A stretch of 64,000 nt of DNA, taken from NCBI RefSeq assembly GCF_018417595.1, contig NZ_CP070982.1, positions 562,001 through 626,000 on the forward strand. Reading direction: 5' to 3'. Shown piece after piece: positions 56,960 to 64,000 of this stretch; the first letter of the stretch is position 1, and every line of letters begins with the position of its first letter. The translations under genes were made by a program, and so were the position numbers. This stretch comes from Pseudomonas entomophila. Lineage in GTDB: Bacteria > Pseudomonadota > Gammaproteobacteria > Pseudomonadales > Pseudomonadaceae. The notes under the pieces were generated by a model. It saw only the letters and a list, made by a program, of their open reading frames with translations, made no database searches and was not told the DNA's origin.

Positions 56960-57021
56960 TTCATCGCGGGAATAGCCCTGTGTGTTCAGGGTGTTCGGCG
57001 GAAAAGTTGTAGCGCTCTTTA

Positions 57022-57050
57022 GATCGCGCGCCGCGCGGGCGGCGCTCGAT
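57022..57050. repeat. GC-palindrome repeat, copy D
   Basis: A variant copy (starts GATCGCGCGCCGCG, ends GGCGCTCGAT), preceded by TTGTAGCGCTCTTTA as in the other copies. It lies between the convergent DUF3077 gene and ribB. Nothing else is found in the 160-base gap. Confidence 0.5.
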
Positions 57051-57119
57051 TTCGAGGCCGCCACAAGGCTGCCGCCTAGCGCCTGGCCGTCGTTACGCGA
57101 TCAAAAAAACCAACAGGGA

Positions 57120-57770
57120 TCAAGCCGGTTCTACATCCAGCTCAACCATCGCCTCGCGATACCGCGCCAGCTCTTCGATGGTCAGCACCGGCAGGTTGTA
57201 CTGGCGCGCATACACCGCCACCTCCTCGCCCCGGGCCATGCTGCCATCGGGGTTCATCAGCTCGCACAGCACCGCCGCCGGGCGCAGGCCGGCCAGCCGA
57301 GCCAGGTCCACCGAGCCTTCGGTGTGGCCACGACGGGTCAGCACGCCGCCATCACGGGCGCGCAGCGGGAACACATGGCCCGGGCTGACGATATGGCGCT
57401 CCTGCGCGGTGGAGCGCAGCGCGGCTTCGATGGTGGTGATGCGGTCCTGGGCCGACACGCCGGTGCTGACCCCTTCGGCCGCCTCGATGGTGACGGTGAA
57501 ACCGGTGCCATGGCGGGCCTGGTTGTTCTGCACCATCGGCGCAAGTTGCAGGGCGTCGACGGTGGCTTCGTCCAGGCACAGGCAAACGATACCGCTGCAG
57601 TCGCGGATCATCATGGCCATGGTCTGCAACGACAGGTTCTCGGCGGCGGCGACGATGTCGGCTTCGTCCTCGCGGTCGTCGTCGTCGAGCAGCAGCACGG
57701 GGCGCCCGGCCTGGAAGGCGGCGATGGCGGCGCTGACGTTGGGGAATTGCTGGTTGAGCAAGGTGGACAT
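57120..57770 (-). CDS. ribB: RibB, second 3,4-dihydroxy-2-butanone-4-phosphate synthase
   Basis: This 216-residue single-domain enzyme has DDDDREDEADIV, HGTGFTVTIEAAEGVSTG, GHVFPLRARDGGVL and RRGHTEGSVDLARL. All catalytic acidic residues are present. It starts at ATG 57770, after AGGAG. It duplicates the first domain of ribBA, but unlike that operon copy it is under an FMN riboswitch, so it probably provides flavin-regulated capacity. Confidence 0.94.
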   Translation of the reverse strand: MSTLLNQQFPNVSAAIAAFQAGRPVLLLDDDDREDEADIVAAAENLSLQTMAMMIRDCSGIVCLCLDEATVDALQLAPMVQNNQARHGTGFTVTIEAAEGVSTGVSAQDRITTIEAALRSTAQERHIVSPGHVFPLRARDGGVLTRRGHTEGSVDLARLAGLRPAAVLCELMNPDGSMARGEEVAVYARQYNLPVLTIEELARYREAMVELDVEPA

Positions 57771-57855
57771 GAAACGCTCCTCGTGAATGATCGATGAACG
57801 TCTCGGGGCGAACAAAATGCGCGCGCAAGGGCGCCTGGATGGCCCCTGCCAAACG

Positions 57856-57986
57856 CCTTCTTTCATCCGGACTATGACCGTCGGCCCTGGAATCTCACCA
57901 GATCTGCTGACCCCCGGCATGGCCGGGGCGCTCGCGGGCTCATCTTTCGATTTACCGCCGGTGGGGACTTTCACCCCGCCCTGAAG
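57856..57986 (-). ncRNA. FMN riboswitch (RFN element) controlling ribB
   Basis: On the minus strand the RFN landmarks occur in order: AGGGCGGGGTGAAAGTCCCC, ACCGGCGGTAAAT, GAGCCCGCGAGCG, GTCAGCAGATCTGGTGAGAT, TTCCAGGGCCGACGGTCATA and AGTCCGGATGAAAGA. The aptamer ends about 85 bases before the ribB ATG. An expression platform with a GCGC-CCTT-GCGC hairpin follows, but its mechanism is not clear. Confidence 0.95.
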
Positions 57987-58028
57987 ACCGGCCAAGCATA
58001 CAGCACGCTGCCAGCATGCTGGCAAGCC

Positions 58029-59612
58029 CTACGACTTTAGTTGCTGCCAGTCCAGCCCGAAGCGCGCCAGGTACTTGCGCAGGCGGTCGGCGTCGTTGGG
58101 GTTGGCCTTTTCCTGGCGCGACACCGCGAACAGCTGGCGCCCGGCCTCGGACAGGCTCGGGGCGCGGCGGCACACGTCCAGCACCGCCTGTAGCTGCACC
58201 TGGTCGAACAGGTCCAGTTCGCGGCCGGCCAGCAGTGGCTCCGCCGCCGGTTCCAGGCCCCAGGCATAACTCAACCGACCAATCTCTTCCTCGACCAGTG
58301 CTTCGTCGATGCGTCCGCTGTCGGCCAGGGTCGCCATGCGCGTGATCGATGCCGACAGCTCGCGGAAGTTGCCGGCCCAGCGCGCTTCACTGGCGTGGGC
58401 GAAGGCCAGGTAGCGGCGCTTGGCCTCAAGGTTGAAACGCACCTGGCGCCCTTGTTCGCGGGCATGGCGCTGCAACTCGAAATCGAGGTTGGGTTCGATG
58501 TCCTCGCGGCGTTCGGCCAGGCCCGGCAGGGCGAAGGTCCACAGGTTGATGCGGGCGAACAGGTCCTCGCGGAACGAGCCGTCGGCGACCTTGGCGCGCA
58601 GGTCGCGGTGGGTGCCGGCGATCAGCTGGAAGTCGCTCTCCACCTCGCGATCGGCGCCCAGCGGGAAGAAGCGCTTTTCTTCGATGGCCTTGAGCAGCAT
58701 GGCCTGTTCGTCGGCACCCAGTTCGCCGATCTCGTCGAGGAACAACATGCCGCCGTCGGCGGCGCGCAGCAGGCCGTCGCGGGCGTTCTGCGCGCCGGTG
58801 AAGGCGCCCTTGGCGTGGCCGAACAGGGTCGACATGGCACCGTCGCCACGCAGGGTGGCGCAGTTCACTTCGATGAAGCGCCCGCCGAGTTGGTGGCGGC
58901 CGCGCTTGAGTTCATGGACGCGGCGGGCCAGGAACGATTTGCCGGCGCCGGTCGGGCCGACCAGCAGCATCGGCGCCTTCGAGCGCAGGGCGACCCGCTC
59001 GATCTGCTCGATGGTGCGGTTGAAGCCCGGGTTGCGTGTGGCGATGCCGGACTTGAGCAGCGACTGCCCCTCGACCTGCTCGCGGCGAAAGCGCGAGGCG
59101 ATCGGGTCGTAGCGCGACAGGTCGAGGTCGATCAGGGTGGCGATGCCGGCCGGGTCGCTGTTTTCGTCCTGCTTGCGCGAGGGCGAGGTCTGTACCAGGC
59201 GCGCCGGCAAGTAGCGCGCCTCGGTGAGCAGGAACCAGCAGATCTGCGCGACGTGGGTGCCGGTGGTGATGTGCACGAGGTAGTCCTCGTGCTCAGTGTC
59301 GAAGCTGTAGTCGCTGGCGAAGTCGTGCAGGGCGCCGTAGACCTCCTCGAAGTCCCACGGGTTGCGCAGCGCCAGCGGGTGCAGGCGCACCTCGGTGCCG
59401 GGCGAGACCTGCTGGATGTCGCCGCGGATGCGGTCGGCCAGGCTCTGGTCGCGGGCGCTCGGGCCGTGGATCAGCTCCAGGCGGTCGATGGGCAGGTCGG
59501 GTTGCTGGCACAGGCCGATGGTCGGCCGCCACTTGTTCCAGCGCGCCGCACCCTTGCCGTTGCGGTCGAGGGTGGTGCCGAGAAAGCCGATGGCGACGAG
59601 GGGCTTGGTCAT
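58029..59612 (-). CDS. rtcR: RtcR, sigma-54-dependent activator of RNA repair genes
   Basis: This 527-residue protein has an N-terminal CARF-like domain (residues 1-180; VAIGFLGTTLD, HITTGTHVAQICWFLL) that senses RNA fragments. The AAA+ domain follows, with Walker A GPTGAGKS, the sigma-54 contact loop GAFTGA, Walker B GGMLFLDEIGEL and R-fingers. A C-terminal DNA-binding domain completes it. It is divergent from the slipin-rtcB genes, which have a sigma-54 promoter. Confidence 0.95.
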   Translation of the reverse strand: MTKPLVAIGFLGTTLDRNGKGAARWNKWRPTIGLCQQPDLPIDRLELIHGPSARDQSLADRIRGDIQQVSPGTEVRLHPLALRNPWDFEEVYGALHDFASDYSFDTEHEDYLVHITTGTHVAQICWFLLTEARYLPARLVQTSPSRKQDENSDPAGIATLIDLDLSRYDPIASRFRREQVEGQSLLKSGIATRNPGFNRTIEQIERVALRSKAPMLLVGPTGAGKSFLARRVHELKRGRHQLGGRFIEVNCATLRGDGAMSTLFGHAKGAFTGAQNARDGLLRAADGGMLFLDEIGELGADEQAMLLKAIEEKRFFPLGADREVESDFQLIAGTHRDLRAKVADGSFREDLFARINLWTFALPGLAERREDIEPNLDFELQRHAREQGRQVRFNLEAKRRYLAFAHASEARWAGNFRELSASITRMATLADSGRIDEALVEEEIGRLSYAWGLEPAAEPLLAGRELDLFDQVQLQAVLDVCRRAPSLSEAGRQLFAVSRQEKANPNDADRLRKYLARFGLDWQQLKS

Positions 59613-59624
59613 CCGTGATTATCC

Positions 59625-59764
59625 AAAAAGATAAATGTGTATCGCAGGATATACGAAAAATGTAATCGATATGTCCGTTGCAGTGCGCTAGTGAATTCGC
59701 CAGATAAAAATAAATCGTTATAAATCAGATAGTTAAAAAATATTTTAAGACTTGAGTGAAAACC
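59625..59764. promoter_or_regulatory. AT-rich activator/IHF region between rtcR and the rtc promoter
   Basis: This 140-base stretch is much richer in A/T than anything around it, with GATAAAAATAAATCG and AAAAATATTTTAAG runs. It lies just upstream of the sigma-54 promoter, where RtcR enhancer sites and an IHF bend are expected. No exact palindromes were identified. It also contains the rtcR promoter. Confidence 0.5.
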
Positions 59765-59780
59765 TGGCACGCCGCTCGCT
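59765..59780 (+). promoter_or_regulatory. Sigma-54 promoter of the slipin-rtcB operon
   Basis: TGGCACGCCGCTCGCT has GG at 59766-59767 and GC at 59778-59779, 12 bp apart, matching the -24/-12 consensus with one change. RtcR-controlled rtc operons use such promoters. Transcription would begin near 59791, over 400 bases before the first gene. Confidence 0.78.
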
Positions 59781-59790
59781 ATATCCCTCC

Positions 59791-60203
59791 CGACCGCATC
59801 GCCAGGCAGGCCCTCGGGTCAGGGGATCAACCCCCGCCGGTGCACGTACCCACCTTCAGGTGTCGGTGTCGTGCATGCCGCCGCCGCAACGACCGGTCTT
59901 TGCGGCGCAAGCCTTGAACAGGCTTGCGAGGCGCTCGTCGGGCCCTGTCCCGACACTACCCTTCCACGGTAGCTACAAACGCAACACCCGCAGGTGGGGC
60001 ACAGGCAACGCAACCAGGGCCAGGATGGTCCGCTTTTGCGAAGGACGCCTGGGCCACCGCTGGCCCACCCGGCCCGCCGGCCGGGCCTGGCGCAACGATG
60101 GCGGCCACCGGAGCAAACGCTCCCGGCCCCGGACTCCGCCAGGCTTCGCCCACGGCGCTCGGTGAGTCGGCGACCACCCGCAACCAAGGATATTGATAAA
60201 AGG
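59791..60203 (+). ncRNA. Long hairpin-rich leader or small RNA(s) of the rtc operon
   Basis: This GC-rich 413-base stretch has no credible gene. Perfect stems follow each other: 59822-59834 (GGGG/CCCC), 59841-59875 (TGCACG/CGTGCA with CACCT/AGGTG inside), 59882-59907 (CGCCGCAA/TTGCGGCG), 59906-59928 (CGCAAGCCT/AGGCTTGCG), 59937-59954 (GTCGGG/CCCGAC) and 59956-59972 (CTACC/GGTAG). More stems lie to about 60150. In other bacteria rtc operons carry Y-RNA-like RNAs next to the Ro60 gene; here there is no Ro60 gene, and I do not see a clear tRNA-like module. Confidence 0.5.
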
Positions 60204-61343
60204 ATGAGCAAGATGAAACTGTTGAAACGCTTTGTGGTGAAGAAAAACGAACGCGGCCTGTTGATGAGCGAAGGCGACTTCGTGTCGATCCTCGAGCCTG
60301 GCCAGTACCAGCGTTTCGACTGGCAAGACCGGCTGACGGTGACCACCTTCAGCCTCCAATCCCCGCTGTTCGACCACCCGCTGGCGCAGTACCTGCGTGG
60401 GCATGAGCCGGCACTGGTCGAACAGCATTTCGAAGCCATGGACCTGGCGCAGCACGAGGTTGGCCTGCGTTTCGAGAACGGCCGCCTGGTCGAGCTGCTG
60501 GCCCCTGATAGCCGCCGCCTGTACTGGAAAGGCCAGGTCGAGCATGGTTTGCAGCGCATCGACTTGAATCAGGGCCGGCGCCTGGACGATGAACTGGTGG
60601 TTCGCCTGAACCGCCCCGGTGTGGTCGGCACGGACCTGGTCCTGCTGGCGCTGGTGCCGGCCTTCCATGTCGGCGTACTGAAGATCGACGGCGTGGTGGC
60701 CGGGTTGCTCGAGCCGGGCCGGCATGGTTACTGGCGCTGCGGCAGCCAGGTAGCGGTGGAGATGGTCGACACCCGCCTGCAGGCGCTGGAGGTGAACGGC
60801 CAGGAGATCCTCACCCGCGACAAGGTCAGCCTGCGCCTGAGCCTGGTGGCCAACTGGCGCTACACCGATGTGCTCGGTGCCCACGGGCAGATGAGCAAAC
60901 CGGTGGAGCATCTGTACCGCGAGCTGCAGTTCGGCTTGCGTGCGGCGGTGGGTACCCGCACCCTCGACGAGCTGCTGGAGGACAAGCAGTCCATCGACGG
61001 TAGCGTCGCCGAGCACCTGCTGGCACAGCTGCAAGGCAGTGGCCTGGAAGTCAGCAGCCTGGGGGTGCGCGACATCATCCTGCCGGGCGAGATGAAGACC
61101 CTGCTGGCGCAGGTGGTGGAGGCGGAGAAGGCCGCCCAGGCCAACGTGATCCGGCGCCGCGAGGAAACTCAGGCGACTCGCTCGCTGCTCAACACCGCCA
61201 AGGTGATGGAAGGCAACCCGACGGCCCTGCGCCTGAAGGAGCTGGAAACCCTGGAGCGGGTGGCCGAGCGCATCGACCGGATTTCGGTGTTCGGTGGCCT
61301 GGATCAGGTATTGAATGGAATGGTCAGCCTCAAGGCGGGTTGA
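60204..61343 (+). CDS. Slipin (SPFH/stomatin-like) protein of the RNA-repair operon
   Basis: This 379-residue protein resembles bacterial slipins: MKLLKRFVVKKNERGLLM near the start, a beta-rich SPFH domain and a helical, Ala/Glu-rich C-terminus (EAEKAAQANVIRRREE) for oligomerisation. It has no strong membrane helix. The start is ATG 60204, or ATG 60213, which has a better-spaced AAAAGG. It is the first gene after the rtc leader. Slipins occur with RtcB or Ro60 in stress RNA operons; the role is unclear. Confidence 0.85.
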   Translation: MSKMKLLKRFVVKKNERGLLMSEGDFVSILEPGQYQRFDWQDRLTVTTFSLQSPLFDHPLAQYLRGHEPALVEQHFEAMDLAQHEVGLRFENGRLVELLAPDSRRLYWKGQVEHGLQRIDLNQGRRLDDELVVRLNRPGVVGTDLVLLALVPAFHVGVLKIDGVVAGLLEPGRHGYWRCGSQVAVEMVDTRLQALEVNGQEILTRDKVSLRLSLVANWRYTDVLGAHGQMSKPVEHLYRELQFGLRAAVGTRTLDELLEDKQSIDGSVAEHLLAQLQGSGLEVSSLGVRDIILPGEMKTLLAQVVEAEKAAQANVIRRREETQATRSLLNTAKVMEGNPTALRLKELETLERVAERIDRISVFGGLDQVLNGMVSLKAG

Positions 61344-61382
61344 CCCTTTGCGACATGACGTAGCGCAACAAGGAACAAGGCA

Positions 61383-62588
61383 ATGAACATACTCGAAGTG
61401 GCGGGCGGCAAGCCGATCAAACTGTGGACCGACGGCGTGCCGGTCGAGGACGACGCCCGCAAGCAACTGATGAACACGGCGAAGATGCCGTTCATCTTCA
61501 AGCACCTGGCGGTGATGCCGGACGTGCACCTGGGCAAGGGCTCGACCATCGGCAGTGTGATCCCCACCGTGGGCGCGATCATCCCGGCAGCGGTGGGCGT
61601 GGACATCGGTTGCGGCATGATCGCCGCGCGCACCTCGCTGCACGCCCGCGACCTGCCGGACAACCTGCACGGCCTGCGCACGGCCATCGAGAAGGCCGTA
61701 CCCCACGGCAAGACCTTCGGCCAGCGTGACCAGGGCGCCTGGGACAACGTACCGAGCCAGGCCGACCAGGTGTGGAGCGGACTTGCCGGGCGCTTCAAGG
61801 CGATCACCGACAAGCACCCGCGGCTGGAGAAGACCAACAACCGCCAGCACCTGGGAACGCTGGGGGGCGGCAACCACTTCATCGAAGTCTGCCTGGACGA
61901 GGCCGACCGCGTCTGGTTCATGCTGCACAGCGGGTCGCGCGGTGTGGGTAATGCCATTGGCAACCTGTTCATCGAACTGGCCCAGGCCGACATGCGCCAG
62001 CACATGGTCAACCTGCCGGACCGTGACCTGGCGTACTTCGAGGAAGGCAGCCGCCACTTCGCCGACTACGTCGAGGCGGTGGAATGGGCGCAGGACTTCG
62101 CCCGGCACAACCGCGAGCTGATGATGCTGGCGGTGGTCGCCGCCACCCGCAAGGTGTTGGGAAGGCCGTTCGAGGCCAGCCTCGAAGCGGTCAACTGTCA
62201 CCACAACTACGTGCAGAAGGAGCAGCACTTCGGCCGCGAGGTATTGGTGACCCGCAAGGGCGCGGTGTCGGCGCAGAAGGGCCAGCTGGGCATCATCCCA
62301 GGCTCGATGGGCGCCAAGAGCTTCATCGTCCGCGGCCTGGGCAACGAGGAATCGTTCTGCTCGTGCAGCCACGGTGCGGGCCGGGTGATGAGCCGCACCA
62401 AGGCCAAGAGCCGCTTCACCGTCGAGGACCAGCAGCGCGCCACCGCCCATGTGGAGTGCCGCAAGGACAAGGACGTGATCGATGAGATTCCAATGGCCTA
62501 CAAGGATATCGATGCGGTCATGCACGCCCAGCGCGAGCTGGTCGAAGTTGTGCACACCCTGCGTCAGGTGGTGTGCGTGAAAGGTTGA
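61383..62588 (+). CDS. rtcB: RtcB, RNA ligase (3'-phosphate/5'-OH)
   Basis: This 401-residue ligase joins RNA ends with 2',3'-cyclic or 3' phosphate to 5'-OH, using GTP and manganese. Metal and guanylate residues are in DIGCGMIA, GGGNHFIE, HSGSRGVGN, CHHNYVQKE and SHGAGR (His for guanylation). CAAGGAACAAGG is before the ATG. It is the central gene of the RtcR-controlled operon; RtcA is not encoded here. Confidence 0.97.
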   Translation: MNILEVAGGKPIKLWTDGVPVEDDARKQLMNTAKMPFIFKHLAVMPDVHLGKGSTIGSVIPTVGAIIPAAVGVDIGCGMIAARTSLHARDLPDNLHGLRTAIEKAVPHGKTFGQRDQGAWDNVPSQADQVWSGLAGRFKAITDKHPRLEKTNNRQHLGTLGGGNHFIEVCLDEADRVWFMLHSGSRGVGNAIGNLFIELAQADMRQHMVNLPDRDLAYFEEGSRHFADYVEAVEWAQDFARHNRELMMLAVVAATRKVLGRPFEASLEAVNCHHNYVQKEQHFGREVLVTRKGAVSAQKGQLGIIPGSMGAKSFIVRGLGNEESFCSCSHGAGRVMSRTKAKSRFTVEDQQRATAHVECRKDKDVIDEIPMAYKDIDAVMHAQRELVEVVHTLRQVVCVKG

Positions 62589-62611
62589 ACCCCTGCACAA
62601 GGATCGGGGCC

Positions 62612-63424
62612 ATGAATCAGGAAGCATTGCATCCACTGTCTACTGCCATGCGTGAGCGGGTGCTGGATGAATTGCAACGTATCGAGCGCGAGCACCAGGT
62701 GACGGTGCTCTACGCCTGCGAGTCCGGCAGCCGGGCCTGGGGCTTCGCCTCGCCGGACAGTGACTACGATGTGCGTTTCATTTACGTACCGCGTGCCGAT
62801 TGGTACCTGCGCGTGGATGAGCCGCGTGATGTGATCGAGCGGCCCTTGAGCGATGAGCTGGACGTCAGCGGCTGGGAGCTGCGCAAGGCCTTGCGCCTGA
62901 TGCGCGGCGCCAACCCCAGCCTGCTCGAGTGGCTGGGCTCACCGCTGGTGTACCGCGCCGACGCCGAGGCTGCGCGAGGCTTGCGGGCGTTGGGTGATGA
63001 ATGCTATTCGCCGCGGGCGGTGCGTCATCATTACCTGTCGATGGCGCGCAAGAACCTGCGCGGCTATCTGCTGGGCGAGACGGTGCGCTACAAGAAGTAC
63101 CTCTACGTGATCCGACCGTTGCTGGCGGTGCGCTGGATCGACCGCGGGCTGGGCATGCCGCCGACGGCATTTCCGGCATTGATGGCGCGTACCGTCGACG
63201 AGCCGGGGTTGCAGGTGGCGATCGATGCGTTGCTTGAGGTGAAGCGGCGCTCGGGCGAGGCTGAGCAGGGGCCGCGTGATGAAGTGCTGCATGCGTTCAT
63301 CGAGGCAGAGCTCGAACGGGCCGACGGGGCGCAGGAGGTTCCAGTGGCGCGCGGGGATACTGGCAGGTTGGATGTGTTCCTGCGCGAGACCGTTTGGCGG
63401 TTTACGCAACCCGTACCTCTTTGA
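62612..63424 (+). CDS. Nucleotidyltransferase associated with RtcB (RlaP-like)
   Basis: This 270-residue protein has a DNA polymerase beta-type nucleotidyltransferase core: CESGSRAWGFASPDSDYDVRF, with the GS and DxD motif residues. The helical rest fits the RlaP family (RNA-ligase-associated pol-beta superfamily). It probably modifies RNA ends together with RtcB. It begins 23 bases after rtcB and ends the operon before a REP pair. Confidence 0.88.
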   Translation: MNQEALHPLSTAMRERVLDELQRIEREHQVTVLYACESGSRAWGFASPDSDYDVRFIYVPRADWYLRVDEPRDVIERPLSDELDVSGWELRKALRLMRGANPSLLEWLGSPLVYRADAEAARGLRALGDECYSPRAVRHHYLSMARKNLRGYLLGETVRYKKYLYVIRPLLAVRWIDRGLGMPPTAFPALMARTVDEPGLQVAIDALLEVKRRSGEAEQGPRDEVLHAFIEAELERADGAQEVPVARGDTGRLDVFLRETVWRFTQPVPL

Positions 63425-63437
63425 TTTGGCGCGAGCC

Positions 63438-64000
<563 letters not shown>

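Noticed and set aside
59791..60203. Typical Y RNA or tRNA gene in the rtc leader
   Set aside because: I looked for a T-arm (GGTTCGA-like) and a closing acceptor stem; only partial similarity was found near 59805-59880, so I call it a structured leader only.
59973..62636. 887-codon minus-strand frame over the slipin and rtcB genes
   Set aside because: It is antisense to clear families and crosses the hairpin leader; composition is typical of antisense in high-GC genomes.

Overview
The window is high-GC Pseudomonas chromosome, most like the P. putida group. Gene order from about 29.3 to 52.1 kb follows the P. aeruginosa PA4069-PA4042 stretch as I remember it: sugar-nucleotide SDR pair, oprG, zinc-type ABC operon, cnoX, nrdR, rib operon, nusB, thiL, pgpA, ribA, dxs, ispA, xseB. 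Abundant REP elements with matched arms of about 23-26 bp also point to this genus.

Region 1 (1-14.7 kb) is the end of a type VI secretion cluster. It holds the tssM C-terminus, the stp1/stk1 phosphatase-kinase pair (the order of the P. aeruginosa H2 system), and then hcp-vgrG-rhs. An AT-rich gap before hcp carries a sigma-54-type promoter and three phased copies of an inverted repeat. The Rhs effector ends in an HNH-like nuclease tip. Behind it lies an array of probable immunity genes (DUF4265-like, Imm33-like, NTF2-like, Imm30-like, SUKH), a displaced 5' fragment of the rhs gene, and a solo PAAR protein.

Region 2 (15.4-24.6 kb) is a selenocysteine cassette: fdnG with an in-frame UGA and SECIS hairpin, fdnH, fdnI, fdhE, selA, selB and tRNA-Sec. 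Only selD is missing from the window.

Region 3 (24.7-36.0 kb) has ansA, an AGCS amino-acid carrier, an XRE-type regulator with a palindromic operator, an alpha/beta hydrolase, two SDR sugar-nucleotide enzymes, an HxlR regulator remnant, oprG with an Anr-type promoter, and a four-gene zinc-linked operon (DUF2796/ZrgA-like, ABC ATPase, permease, DUF3299) behind a Zur-like palindrome.

Region 4 (36-56 kb) is mostly housekeeping: cnoX, a methyltransferase, a YbaY lipoprotein, nrdR-ribD-ribE-ribBA-ribH-nusB-thiL-pgpA, ribA, btuF/btuB, dxs-ispA-xseB, and an MBOAT/SGNH acylation cluster. The ribBA gene has lost the GTP cyclohydrolase II zinc cysteines. Standalone ribA, and a second ribB under an FMN riboswitch (57.1-58.0 kb), complement it.

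Region 5 (56-64 kb) holds a small-protein pair behind a leader that can form alternative hairpins, the FMN-riboswitch ribB, and a divergent RNA-repair locus. In that locus rtcR (CARF plus sigma-54 activator) faces a sigma-54 promoter, a leader of about 410 nt packed with hairpins, and slipin-rtcB-nucleotidyltransferase. The window closes in a partial esterase. The hairpin leader at 59.8-60.2 kb, the hcp control region and the Rhs/immunity array are the best candidates for something undescribed.
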